A stretch of DNA of 64,000 nt from CAZWVI01 sp964637165 (GCA_964637165.1 CAZWVI010000001.1:62001-126000), one strand, 5' to 3'; shown: positions 16,709 through 24,464, counted from the stretch's first letter. Notes: a model not told the origin generated them from the sequence alone. Numbers and translations: made by a program.

Positions 16709-17377
16709 ATGGCACCTAAAAAACCTGAGCTCCTAGAGCTACTTCGACAAAGTAGCAAAGATAGTGGAAATACCGCTTCGGGGTCAAGTTCTACACCAGA
16801 ACCTGCGAATCCAGTTCACTCACAACCCGAAACCCCTTCCGAGCCGATTCGCTTAGCACCGCGCCGTCCCGCTCGCCGCCCAACTTGGTTGCCGGCCGCT
16901 GGTATTTTGGTGGTCGTAGTGCCAGTTTTGTGGATACTTGCCAGCTGGGCCTTTGGCGATAGTGAAGTTCTGAACGCTTCCGAAGAGCCAAAGACTGAAA
17001 CCCCCGCTGACCCCATTTCAGTTGAAAAAGATGCTGAAGCGACTACAGAACCCCCGGCTACATCACCGCCGGTCGCTGTTAGCAAATCTTTTGGCGTTAA
17101 GGTAATCACTTACGATTCCAACGACAAAAACATGCAGTATGCAAAAACTGTAGGCAAGGCATTGAAAGCAAATGGTTTGCCAAATGTGCAATTGCTGCAA
17201 ATGCCTGGTAAGAAGGGATCCTTTCTTGAAGTCTTTGTCGGCAAAGCTGATAGCATTCAAGATCTTGCCAAACTACGTGGAAGAATCCGAGCCTACGAGT
17301 ACCCCGTTGGCAGTGGGCAAAAACCATTTGCGTCCGCAGGTATTTTTGCACTTCCATCGACCACCTCCAATAATTGA
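16709..17377 (+). CDS. Membrane-anchored protein with SPOR-like C-terminal domain
   Basis: 222 residues from the ATG at 16709; an upstream ATG at 16673 would add 12 residues. The N-terminal ~55 residues are cytoplasmic and Pro/Ser-rich, with the leading helix MAPKKPELLELLRQSS. One membrane helix follows at about residues 60-80 (WLPAAGILVVVVPVLWIL), then an acidic/Pro-rich periplasmic linker and a C-terminal alpha/beta domain (FGVKVITYDSNDKNMQYAK...FLEVFVGKADSIQDLAKL) patterned like a SPOR repeat. SPOR domains bind denuded peptidoglycan at division sites. The call is by pattern, not by a strong motif. The next gene starts 12 bases downstream, so it is probably in one operon with the small basic protein and queE. 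Confidence 0.55.
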   Translation: MAPKKPELLELLRQSSKDSGNTASGSSSTPEPANPVHSQPETPSEPIRLAPRRPARRPTWLPAAGILVVVVPVLWILASWAFGDSEVLNASEEPKTETPADPISVEKDAEATTEPPATSPPVAVSKSFGVKVITYDSNDKNMQYAKTVGKALKANGLPNVQLLQMPGKKGSFLEVFVGKADSIQDLAKLRGRIRAYEYPVGSGQKPFASAGIFALPSTTSNN

Positions 17378-17389
17378 CCAACCAGAATC

Positions 17390-17641
17390 ATGTCCGTCCA
17401 TAAGTCACTAAAATTCGACAGCGCTGCTGCTTCATCACGTTCCGTCCTGACCCGTCGCGAGCGCCTTGAGCGTTTGGCGCGTGATGGCAAGTGGGATGAA
17501 GAGTCTGCCTCTGTATATGGCCTTCCGAAGGTGCGTACTAAGTTTAAAGTGGTTAGTGCCAAGAAGAAAAAGGTCGCAGCCGCCACTGATAGTGATGCAG
17601 AAGCTTCGTCGGCCGAGAGCTCCGAAGATTCTGCTGAGTAA
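17390..17641 (+). CDS. PVC-superphylum small basic protein
   Basis: 83 residues, cytoplasmic and highly charged. The core MSVHKSLKF, then RSVLTRRERLERLARDGKW and VYGLPKVRTKFKVV, matches the short signature protein found across Planctomycetota, Verrucomicrobia, Lentisphaerae and Chlamydiae (I recall the family as TIGR04137, not checked here). A Lys run (KKKK) is followed by an acidic Ser/Glu tail. The family is thought to act in translation or nucleic-acid binding because of its basic charge and near-universal presence in the group, but its function is unproven. This gene is the best single taxonomic marker in the window. It sits 20 bases before queE. Confidence 0.85.
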   Translation: MSVHKSLKFDSAAASSRSVLTRRERLERLARDGKWDEESASVYGLPKVRTKFKVVSAKKKKVAAATDSDAEASSAESSEDSAE

Positions 17642-17661
17642 GCTGAGTCCTGAGGCCTTTT

Positions 17662-18417
17662 ATGGTGCAGGCCGAGGCATTTGTTGAGGAGCTTTTTTTA
17701 AGCATTCAAGGCGAAGGTGCTGAGGTCGGTAAGACACAGTTGTTTTTACGTTTGTCTGGGTGTCCGTTGCGTTGCGCTTACTGTGACACTCCTGAGTCTT
17801 GGACTAAATCAGAGACCTGCAAAGTTTGGCTTGGCGATTCTCCTGATTTAATTCCAAGCCAACTTAATGGCCAACAGATTCTCGAGCAACTTGACCGAAT
17901 AGTCAAAGCCCACCATGTTGAGCGTCAAGATTTGGTGTTGTCCGTCACTGGTGGCGAACCCTTGGTTCAATGGCAATTCTTGCAAAATTGGTTGCCTCAG
18001 CTTGACGGTAAAGTGATGTTAGAAACTGCTGGAATTTGGCCGCAAAGATTGGCGGCGCTGAGTGCCCACCTGGACATGGTTTCCTTGGATTGGAAATTGC
18101 CGTCAACCATGCTGCCAAGCGAAGTAACGGCCAACTCTTCTGAATGCTTGCAAGCCTTGGTTGAAAGTGAGTGTGAGTACTGGATCAAAATTGTTTTGAG
18201 CTCACAAGTTTCTCCCGGGGAGTTGGATTCAGCATTAAATGAAATTGTTGAAAGCTCTCCTGGACAACGAGTGTTTTTGCAGCCATTGTCTGAACGGCCA
18301 GGCGCGCCAAGTACTGTAAGTGCCAAATTTCTGCAAGCTGCACTCTTGCGGAATCAACCATTAGGACTCGACTTGAGAGTCTTGCCGCAGATTCACCCAC
18401 AACTAAACATCTTGTAA
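17662..18417 (+). CDS. queE: 7-carboxy-7-deazaguanine synthase (radical SAM), queuosine pathway
   Basis: Converts 6-carboxy-tetrahydropterin to 7-carboxy-7-deazaguanine, an early step to preQ0 and queuosine in tRNA. 251 residues. The substrate loop LFLSIQGEGAEVGKTQLF is followed by the radical-SAM cluster motif GCPLRCAYC (CxxxCxxC) at about residues 31-39, then the SAM-binding TGGEPL near 94-99. The C-terminal half is less conserved, with the final RVLPQIHPQLN strand typical of QueE. A Shine-Dalgarno-like TGAGG lies six bases before the ATG. der follows two bases after the stop. A tgt gene at 47600-48748 uses the end product of the same pathway. Confidence 0.92.
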   Translation: MVQAEAFVEELFLSIQGEGAEVGKTQLFLRLSGCPLRCAYCDTPESWTKSETCKVWLGDSPDLIPSQLNGQQILEQLDRIVKAHHVERQDLVLSVTGGEPLVQWQFLQNWLPQLDGKVMLETAGIWPQRLAALSAHLDMVSLDWKLPSTMLPSEVTANSSECLQALVESECEYWIKIVLSSQVSPGELDSALNEIVESSPGQRVFLQPLSERPGAPSTVSAKFLQAALLRNQPLGLDLRVLPQIHPQLNIL

Positions 18418-18419
18418 AA

Positions 18420-19760
18420 ATGGAAATTGAACGACCATTAGTCGCGATTGTCGGCCGACCTAACGTCGGCAAATCTTCTTTGTTTAATCGAGTTATGGGA
18501 ACTCGGATGGCAATTGTTGAGCCAACTGCTGGAGTTACCAGAGACCGTTTAATGATGCCGGTGTCGATGGCCAATCCCGATCTTGAATTTAACTTGATGG
18601 ATACCGGTGGAATTGGGATTGTCGATGACATGAACTTGGGCGAGTCAGTCGAGTACCAAGTTATGGCCGGTCTTGAAGAAGCGGCCATGGTGCTATTCCT
18701 TGTCGATGCCCGAGAGGGCTTGACTTTGCTTGATGAGCGAGTTGCCACCTTATTACGTAAAGCAGACCGTCCAGTGATGTTGTTGGCGAATAAATGCGAA
18801 GGTCGTAAAGCCGAATTGAATCTCGGTGAATTTTTGGCCTTGGGCTTGGGAGACCCACACCCTTTATCAGCGCAAGAAGGGCGCGGAATGAGCGATTTAT
18901 ATGATCAACTTTGCGGGGTATTGCCGAAAGCTGAAGATGTGGCCAAAGTGCATGATGGTGCTTTACGTTTGGCAGTGTTGGGCCGGCGTAATACTGGAAA
19001 GTCGTCCTTTATTAATCGCTTAGTAGGAGAGCAACGAGTTATTGTTAGTGATATTCCAGGGACCACTCGTGATGCGGTCGAGGTTGATTTTGAATGGAAG
19101 GATCAACCGGTGCGCTTAGTTGATACTGCTGGAGTCCATAAGCGTAGTCGGGTAGCGAATGCAGTGGAATATTTTTCGCTGACACGTTCCGACCAAGCAA
19201 TTCGTCGCGCGGATGTGTCGTTGTTATTTTTAGATTTAACTCAACTTCCGGCGCGACTCGATCAAGAACTTGGCCGCACCGTTAACGACCGTTACAAGCC
19301 GGTCGTGGTGGTGGGTACCAAGTCTGACTTAGTGCCTGATATGACGGTTCCTGACTTTCGGGACTGGATTAGTAAAAAATTGCCGCACTTGTCACGCTCG
19401 CCATTGCATTTAATTTCAAACACCGAGGGTCGCGGTTTAGGGGCAGTGATGGCGTCAGTATTTAAATTGCGCGAAGAATCGCTGCGGCGAGTTAGTACGG
19501 CTCAATTTAATAAGGCGCTAGTAACGACATTTACAAAACTTCGCTTTCGTGGCCGCGGTGAAAAACCTCAAGCTTTTTATGGGACTCAAATACGCGAAGA
19601 ACCGCCAACTTTCTTGCTGTTCATTAATCGCAAAAAACTATTTGAGAAGGAAGTTGTGCGTTCGGTAAGTCGGGAATTAAGTGCCCAACTAGGATTTAAG
19701 CGAGTTCCGATTCGATTAGTTTTGCGCGAGCGCAAACGAAGCCCATCTAAGCGCAGTTAA
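18420..19760 (+). CDS. der: Ribosome biogenesis GTPase Der (EngA)
   Basis: An essential double-GTPase needed for maturation of the 50S subunit. 446 residues, normal length. The first G domain has G1 GRPNVGKSS (about 12-20), G3 DTGG and NKCE in G4. The second begins near 182 with GRRNTGKSS, G3 DTAG and G4 TKSD. A KH-like C-terminal domain covers the last ~90 residues and ends in a basic tail (RKRSPSKRS). The second G domain's NxGKS reads GRRNTGKSS, with Thr in place of the usual Val; the Lys and Ser needed for phosphate binding are intact. The start ATG is two bases after the queE stop, so the genes are co-transcribed. Confidence 0.97.
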   Translation: MEIERPLVAIVGRPNVGKSSLFNRVMGTRMAIVEPTAGVTRDRLMMPVSMANPDLEFNLMDTGGIGIVDDMNLGESVEYQVMAGLEEAAMVLFLVDAREGLTLLDERVATLLRKADRPVMLLANKCEGRKAELNLGEFLALGLGDPHPLSAQEGRGMSDLYDQLCGVLPKAEDVAKVHDGALRLAVLGRRNTGKSSFINRLVGEQRVIVSDIPGTTRDAVEVDFEWKDQPVRLVDTAGVHKRSRVANAVEYFSLTRSDQAIRRADVSLLFLDLTQLPARLDQELGRTVNDRYKPVVVVGTKSDLVPDMTVPDFRDWISKKLPHLSRSPLHLISNTEGRGLGAVMASVFKLREESLRRVSTAQFNKALVTTFTKLRFRGRGEKPQAFYGTQIREEPPTFLLFINRKKLFEKEVVRSVSRELSAQLGFKRVPIRLVLRERKRSPSKRS

Positions 19761-19769
19761 ACTGTTCTG

Positions 19770-20228
19770 ATGCGAGCAAATCTCTTACTGTTGTTGGCGG
19801 GCTTGTTGCTGCCTACTTGTTCAGCTTTTGCGCCACCGGAAGTTTTTCCGGATTGGCAAAGCGCCACAGTTGATGGTGGTCCTCCGATGCGTGATATGTT
19901 GCAGGCATGCAATCTTGCGGTAATTCGCGAACATTTCCCACCAGGTCGTCCCGACTTGGTCGATGGACGCTTGGAGTCTGGCTGGGATGTGCAATTGTCT
20001 CCCTATTCAAAACGTGGTCGTCGTTCGAAGGCAATTGTTGAACTCATTGAAGACGGCTCACGAAATTATTTAGTGAAGGTACATGTGTTAATGCAGGCCA
20101 ATACCGAAAAGCATCAACCACTAAATCCAAATGCCGCTGCCTGGGAAGACAAGGCCGCCAATCCGGGGCGCGCACGAATTGTGCTCGAACATATTTTGGC
20201 ACAGGTTCGGCCGCGAGGTCGCGGTTAG
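19770..20228 (+). CDS. Secreted hypothetical protein
   Basis: 152 residues, not recognised. A clear signal peptide (MRANLLLLLAGLLLPTCSAFA) is cut after about residue 21; the Cys in PTCSA could instead be a poor lipobox. The rest is a small alpha/beta domain with alternating strands (SKAIVELIEDGSRNYLVKVHVLM) and a C-terminal helix (RARIVLEHILAQVRPRG). It lies 9 bases after der and 15 bases before the zinc-ribbon gene, so the three are probably one transcript. The stop codon runs into a G8 tract (20228-20235). Confidence 0.6.
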   Translation: MRANLLLLLAGLLLPTCSAFAPPEVFPDWQSATVDGGPPMRDMLQACNLAVIREHFPPGRPDLVDGRLESGWDVQLSPYSKRGRRSKAIVELIEDGSRNYLVKVHVLMQANTEKHQPLNPNAAAWEDKAANPGRARIVLEHILAQVRPRGRG

Positions 20229-20243
20229 GGGGGGGCTTAGTTA

Positions 20244-20768
20244 ATGTCATCCAAATGGCAGATTCAACGCAGCAACGGTGCTTGCGGTAAATGCGAACGC
20301 AGTTTTGTTGTTAATGAAACTTTGTTCTCATTGCTGCGTTTAAGTGCTGATACGGTTGAACGCGGAGACTTGTGCTCTGCCTGTTTCGAACAAACTGAAA
20401 CTGATGATTCACTTTTTTGGTGGCGTACTCGACCCGCAGAAAAGGCTAGTGGTCTTAAGTTAGACCTCGACGTTTTACTCTCCCTATTAGCCGGAATGGA
20501 GGATGAAAAAAATCCAGCCAAATTGGACTTCAGATTTCTGTTGGCCTTATTGTTGGTACGACATCGCAAGTTGCGCCTAGTTACCGTTCTAAAACGTGGG
20601 TCGAAGGAATTGTTGTCGCTGAGGAAAGTACGCACAAAGATTGACTTTGAGGTTGAAGTGCGCGAGCTAGACGAGCAACGCAGAGACAAGTTGTCACGAG
20701 CCCTGAGCAGCCTGATGGATCCGACTTTGGAGGTGGATTTAGACACCGAACTAAACCCTGGACTCTGA
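20244..20768 (+). CDS. Hypothetical zinc-ribbon protein
   Basis: 174 residues, cytoplasmic, not recognised. The N-terminal 50 residues form a likely zinc ribbon: CGKC at about residues 14-17 and CSAC near 45-48. A Leu-rich helical middle follows (LDVLLSLLAGMEDEKNPAKLDFRFLLALLLVR split by charged turns), with a charged C terminus. Proteins of this shape, with a short zinc ribbon and a helical body, recur in Planctomycetota as conserved unknowns. The G8 tract 9 bases before the ATG is an unusual but possible ribosome-binding site. The last codons and the stop lie inside the left arm of the inverted repeat at 20761, so an insertion may have defined the present C terminus. Confidence 0.55.
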   Translation: MSSKWQIQRSNGACGKCERSFVVNETLFSLLRLSADTVERGDLCSACFEQTETDDSLFWWRTRPAEKASGLKLDLDVLLSLLAGMEDEKNPAKLDFRFLLALLLVRHRKLRLVTVLKRGSKELLSLRKVRTKIDFEVEVRELDEQRRDKLSRALSSLMDPTLEVDLDTELNPGL

Positions 20769-20925
20769 CCCCAAACGCTGGGTCACGAACTTTGCTAAGC
20801 CCTTTAGCGGGGAAAAGTTAGTTCATTCTTTTTACTTAGGTCTTGGCCTAGGTTTTTTTATTTCGCTACTTTTTAGCCTGAAACGGCTTAGGGTAAAAGT
20901 AAGCCCATTTGTTGGGGTCAGAGTC
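20761..20925. repeat. 165-bp MITE/REP-like segment with perfect 14-bp terminal inverted repeats
   Basis: GACTCTGACCCCAA (20761-20774) is the exact reverse complement of TTGGGGTCAGAGTC (20912-20925). Between the arms there is no ORF, but two internal hairpins occur: an imperfect one near 20791-20811 and a terminator at 20835-20859. The left arm contains the TGA of the zinc-ribbon gene. GGGGTCAGAGTC-type ends recall short palindromic repeats tied to Y1 (RAYT/IS200-like) transposases in other genomes; that link is from memory. No transposase is present in this window. Confidence 0.55.
20835..20859 (+). terminator. Intrinsic terminator before the dcw promoter
   Basis: CTTAGG (20835-20840) and CCTAGG (20847-20852) form a 6-bp stem with one G-T pair and a 6-nt loop, followed by seven T residues (20853-20859). 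It would end the der/zinc-ribbon transcript and lies inside the inverted-repeat segment. Confidence 0.7.
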
Positions 20926-20951
20926 TATTTTGAAAAATAATTACTAAATTG

Positions 20952-20980
20952 CTGACGGATGGCCTCGGGACTGTTATAAC
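20952..20980 (+). promoter_or_regulatory. Predicted sigma70 promoter of the mraZ/dcw operon
   Basis: A -35 like CTGACG (20952-20957, 4 of 6) and a -10 TATAAC (20975-20980, 5 of 6) are separated by 17 bases. The start point would fall near 20987, directly on the first MraZ box. Confidence 0.6.
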
Positions 20981-20986
20981 AGTGAT

Positions 20987-21012
20987 GTGGGGGAAAGTGG
21001 TGGAAAGTGGAG
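20987..21012 (+). promoter_or_regulatory. Three MraZ boxes (operator)
   Basis: GTGG repeats occur at 20987, 20997 and 21007 with an exact 10-bp period, each followed by a G two bases on, with GGAAA linkers between them. This is the known MraZ operator layout (TGG-type boxes with one-turn spacing). Overlap with the transcription start implies autorepression by MraZ. Confidence 0.75.
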
Positions 21013-21063
21013 TACGGTTCGTGCTTGCGAAAAAGCCACATTTAATCCCGTTAAACAGCATAA

Positions 21064-21534
21064 ATGTACATGTTCTCCGGAGAATCGACACACAAGCTTG
21101 ACGCCAAGGGGCGCTTGTTCGTGCCACGTCGTTTTTTGGAAGAAGTTAGCGTTTTAGCAGAAAAAACTAAGTGGCATGTGGTCAAGGCACCAGATGGTTG
21201 CTTGCAATTATTGACCCCGAATACGCTGCGGGCGATGGTCCAAGGAGTGCGTCAGAAAAACAAGGGCGCGCGCGCCTTCCAACGCGAGAAGAGGAATTTC
21301 ATGAGACTCACCGAGGCTCAGCCAATCGATTCGCAGGGGCGAATTCTGCTGTCGGAAAAATTCCGCGAGTATGCCGAGATTAAAAATGAGGTTGTCGTGG
21401 TCGGGACCTTTGACGAGGTCGAAATCTGGAGCGCCGTTCGCTGGGCCGAGCAGTGTGCTCACGATGAACAAAACGCTGCGGATACTTCTGACTACTTCAT
21501 GGGTGATTACCCAGACCCGGAGCAAGCGTCGTGA
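21064..21534 (+). CDS. mraZ: Transcriptional regulator MraZ
   Basis: A DNA-binding protein of the AbrB-like swapped-hairpin fold that heads and autoregulates the division/cell-wall operon. 156 residues, slightly longer than E. coli MraZ. Two characteristic DxxGR motifs are present: LDAKGRLFVPRRF at about residues 12-24 and IDSQGRILLSEKF at about 88-100. A short acidic C-terminal tail is extra. Starts at 21064 or 21070 (MFSGE) are both possible; the second matches family N termini. Three MraZ boxes lie 50-80 bases upstream. The stop overlaps the possible GTG start of rsmH. Confidence 0.95.
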   Translation: MYMFSGESTHKLDAKGRLFVPRRFLEEVSVLAEKTKWHVVKAPDGCLQLLTPNTLRAMVQGVRQKNKGARAFQREKRNFMRLTEAQPIDSQGRILLSEKFREYAEIKNEVVVVGTFDEVEIWSAVRWAEQCAHDEQNAADTSDYFMGDYPDPEQAS

Positions 21535-22472
21535 TTTTGGTCAGTCGTCATCTCCCTCGCATTAATCACAACTTCAAGCCGAGCATGCATAAGCCAGTTT
21601 TACTTCAGGAAACTATCCAGTTTTTGAACCCAAGCCGTGGCGGTCGTTTCGTCGATTGCACCGTCGGCGGCGGCGGCCACTCAGCCGCGCTGCTCGAAGC
21701 TAACCCAAGTTTGGAATTGTTAGCAATCGATCGTGATAGTGACGCCCTCGAACGGTCCAAAGAACGACTCGCTGAATTCGGTGAGCGCGTCAGCTTCGCT
21801 CACGCACCATTTTCGTCCTATTCATCTCTGCTGCCGAAGGGCTGGCACGGTCATGTCGATGGAGTGTTGGCTGACTTCGGAGTTTCCTCCGACCAGATTG
21901 ACGACCCAGACAGGGGGTTCTCTTTCATGCAAGATGGACCGCTGGACATGCGTATGGATGCTACCAAGCAAAAGCGCAGCGCGGCGGTACTACTTCAGAC
22001 TGCAAGTGAGGATGAAATTGCCAAGTGGCTTCATGAGTACGGTGAAGAATCGCATTCACGTCGCATCGCCCACGCAATAGTTGAAGAACGTCGCAAAAGC
22101 AGTTTGTTGAGAACTTCTCAGCTAGCTGATTTGGTGGCGCGAGTGTCTAAGCGGGGTGGCCGGGGAATCCACCCTGCTACTCGTACCTTTCAAGCAATCC
22201 GAATCGCTGTTAATCGCGAGTTAAACGAGATTGAAGTACTGCTCCGTGATGTTCCTCAAAGCCTTGCACCAAACGGTATTTTTGCGGCGATTAGTTTTCA
22301 TTCACTGGAAGATCGCCTGGTAAAAAACGCATTCCGCAATGAAGCGCGCTCCGCCAAGTTTGAAATAATTGGCGGTAAAGGAATGGTGCCTGGAATTAAA
22401 GAAGTGCGCTCTAATCCGCGCTCCCGCAGTGCTCGCGTGCGTGCGCTCAAAGCTAGCGAGGTTGTGCGATGA
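21531..22472 (+). CDS. rsmH: 16S rRNA (cytosine1402-N4)-methyltransferase
   Basis: Methylates N4 of C1402 in the ribosomal P site. 313 residues from GTG 21531, which overlaps the mraZ stop (GTGA) and has GGAG 8 bases upstream. The ATG at 21585 gives MHKPVLLQETIQFL, which matches the family N terminus better and may be the true start (295 residues). Visible motifs: VDCTVGGGGHS (SAM loop), DRDSDAL, ADFGVSSDQIDD, GFSFMQDGPLDMRMD, and ISFHSLEDRLVKNAF near the C terminus. It is second in the dcw cluster and overlaps the ftsL-like gene by four bases. Confidence 0.95.
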   Translation: MILVSRHLPRINHNFKPSMHKPVLLQETIQFLNPSRGGRFVDCTVGGGGHSAALLEANPSLELLAIDRDSDALERSKERLAEFGERVSFAHAPFSSYSSLLPKGWHGHVDGVLADFGVSSDQIDDPDRGFSFMQDGPLDMRMDATKQKRSAAVLLQTASEDEIAKWLHEYGEESHSRRIAHAIVEERRKSSLLRTSQLADLVARVSKRGGRGIHPATRTFQAIRIAVNRELNEIEVLLRDVPQSLAPNGIFAAISFHSLEDRLVKNAFRNEARSAKFEIIGGKGMVPGIKEVRSNPRSRSARVRALKASEVVR

Positions 22473-22702
22473 CCGGCAAAATGGTTGGCTTTATAGCGCT
22501 TGCAGCAATGGAATTATTAGCTTCCTTGTCGCTTTACAATCAAAGCTTGGGCATTCGTGCACAAATCACTGTGCATCATCGTCGTAGTGAAGCAATCGAA
22601 GCGCGTCTCAGTGAAGTCGCAGCTGCCAGGGCAAGTTTCTTGGCGCCATCTACAGTAAATCAACGTCTCGCAACTAACTGCGAACTCAATCCTGAACTGT
22701 GA
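22469..22702 (+). CDS. FtsL-like short bitopic division protein
   Basis: 77 residues. One membrane helix at about residues 5-24 (MVGFIALAAMELLASLSLY) is followed by a helical, probably coiled-coil stretch (RRSEAIEARLSEVAAARASFL) and a short tail. Size, topology and position between rsmH and ftsI fit FtsL, which connects FtsQ/FtsB to FtsW/FtsI; FtsL diverges so fast that sequence alone cannot prove it. It overlaps both neighbours by four bases (ATGA and GTGA). It is shorter than E. coli FtsL (121 residues), with a coiled coil cut to about 30 residues. Confidence 0.6.
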   Translation: MTGKMVGFIALAAMELLASLSLYNQSLGIRAQITVHHRRSEAIEARLSEVAAARASFLAPSTVNQRLATNCELNPEL

Positions 22703-24462
22703 GCAAGCCCCGAGCGCAAGTGCACCCTAGTTGGTTGCTAATGCCTTTGGCAGTTTTATATTTAGGTGCTCTTGGAAAATTAATTCAGCTACAAGCTTTT
22801 CCTAACACCGAGCGCGTTCACGCCGGCTCAAGCCCGCGTCTCTCAACTAAAAAAGTCCCAGTAATGCGCGGTCGAATAATTGATCGCAATGGCTTGGTGT
22901 TGGCCGATTCAATTTGGCGCTGGAGTTTGGTGGTTGATTTGCGAGCCGATCAACGTCGTTACATCGCCCGCGGCGACGAATTCTCAATGGCCGATATTGA
23001 CGCCGAGATGGCTCCAATTGCCAATTTAGCTAATGTTGAGTTGGCGGTGTTGAAGCAACATTTGCTTGACGCCAGTCGAAATTACTCCGTAATTGCTGAG
23101 GGACTATCGTCATCGATGGTCTCTCGGCTTCGCCCCTTAATCAATTCCGCTTGGGGTTGTGGTTTGCGTTTTGAACGTCATGAAAAACGCATTTATCCGC
23201 AAGGGAAAACCTTGGCTCATGTTCTCGGCTTTGCGCGCGACTTGAACGGCAGTGGGGTAAAGGGGGAATGCGGACTCGAACGAATGCTTGAAGAAGAATT
23301 GACTGGCGCCGATGGGCAACGAATTACTCAAAGTGTTACCAGCGGTTTCGGGGTCAATCCAGCAGTCGCCCAAAAGTCTGCCCAGCGCACTGGCGATTTA
23401 GCCATTAGCTTAGACGTTCGTATTGGTGAAGTGCTGCGCGAAGAACTAAGTGAACTACAAGCAACCCATAATCCTGACTGGAGTTGTGGAGTCGTACTGG
23501 ATGTAAAGACTGCAGAAATTTTAGCAATTAGCGCCCTGCCGGACTTTAATCCTAACTTTCCTGGTGAGGTTCCGATTGCTGATGATGGAACTTTAGTCGG
23601 TCATGGCTTTCCCGGAATGTGGCCATTTGAACCGGGTTCAACCATGAAGCCCTTAGTCGTTTCCAAAGCGCTGGCTGCCGATGCAATTAGCCCTAGCCAA
23701 ACCTTTTCCCAAGAAAATGGTCGTTGGTATGCGCGTGGTGCTAAACAACCGCCGATTAGAAATGCCGATGGAGTGCCGAGTCATGAACTCGACTGGCATC
23801 AAGTCTTAGTTTATTCATCTAATATTGGCGCCGGAAAAATCGGGCTAGAATTAGGCGCCAAAAAATTGGCAGCGGCTTTGGACGATTGGGGTCTGCGCGA
23901 TCCAGCCGGTTTGCCGTGGCGCGACCAAAACGTTTTGTTCCCGCCGTCTGCCGAATGGGAAAAACGTCCCCATTGGACCATTCCGGCGGTGAGCATGGGT
24001 CATCAGATCCAAACAACTGCTACGCGCTTGGCGGCCGCTTATGCCGCCCTTGCCAACGATGGAGTGCTTAATCAACCGAAGTTGTTCAAGCACCAAGTGC
24101 TGCCTCCGCCGCGGCAAGTTTTGCCCCCGGAAGTTGCCCGTTCAGTGCATCGGGCATTACAAGACATGGTCGAGGCCGAGCACCGAACTTGGTTGCATTT
24201 GAATGATTTGGAGTGGGGCGGGAAAAGTGGGACGGTGCAAAAAACCCACGAAACAGAGCTCGGGAAATATACAGCGGTATTTGTTGGCTTCGCGCCGATT
24301 GATGACCCGCAATTGGTGTGTGTGGTGGTTGCCGACAACCCCAAGGGCAAAGAGCATTATGGCTCCCGAGTCAGCGGTCCAGCAGTGCGCGATGTCTTAC
24401 ATCGGTGCTTGACGGAATCCTTGGTTTCGGGCTTGCGTGCGGATATCTTGAAGGCAGAGTGA
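22699..24462 (+). CDS. ftsI: Class B penicillin-binding protein, FtsI (PBP3)/PBP2 family
   Basis: A septal peptidoglycan transpeptidase, 587 residues, starting at GTG 22699. It has an N-terminal membrane anchor (about 11-30, SWLLMPLAVLYLGALGKLI) and a dimerisation/pedestal domain with RGRIIDRNGLVLADS. The transpeptidase domain has the active-site motif STMK at 314-317, SSN at about 373-375 and KSGT at 509-512. There is no PASTA domain. Together with FtsW (28461) it forms the SEDS-bPBP synthase pair. Its presence in a cluster without ftsZ makes its actual role, division or general growth, a question. Confidence 0.93.
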   Translation: MSKPRAQVHPSWLLMPLAVLYLGALGKLIQLQAFPNTERVHAGSSPRLSTKKVPVMRGRIIDRNGLVLADSIWRWSLVVDLRADQRRYIARGDEFSMADIDAEMAPIANLANVELAVLKQHLLDASRNYSVIAEGLSSSMVSRLRPLINSAWGCGLRFERHEKRIYPQGKTLAHVLGFARDLNGSGVKGECGLERMLEEELTGADGQRITQSVTSGFGVNPAVAQKSAQRTGDLAISLDVRIGEVLREELSELQATHNPDWSCGVVLDVKTAEILAISALPDFNPNFPGEVPIADDGTLVGHGFPGMWPFEPGSTMKPLVVSKALAADAISPSQTFSQENGRWYARGAKQPPIRNADGVPSHELDWHQVLVYSSNIGAGKIGLELGAKKLAAALDDWGLRDPAGLPWRDQNVLFPPSAEWEKRPHWTIPAVSMGHQIQTTATRLAAAYAALANDGVLNQPKLFKHQVLPPPRQVLPPEVARSVHRALQDMVEAEHRTWLHLNDLEWGGKSGTVQKTHETELGKYTAVFVGFAPIDDPQLVCVVVADNPKGKEHYGSRVSGPAVRDVLHRCLTESLVSGLRADILKAE

Positions 24463-24464
24463 GC

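Noticed and set aside
20769..21063. RNA gene or small ORF in the longest non-coding stretch
   Set aside because: No tRNA-like cloverleaf or supported small ORF was seen; the repeat arms, terminator, promoter and MraZ boxes account for the stretch.
24318..24464. Upstream extension of murE
   Set aside because: The extra residues are the out-of-frame shadow of the ftsI end; MurE homology starts near MRLFEL at 24465.
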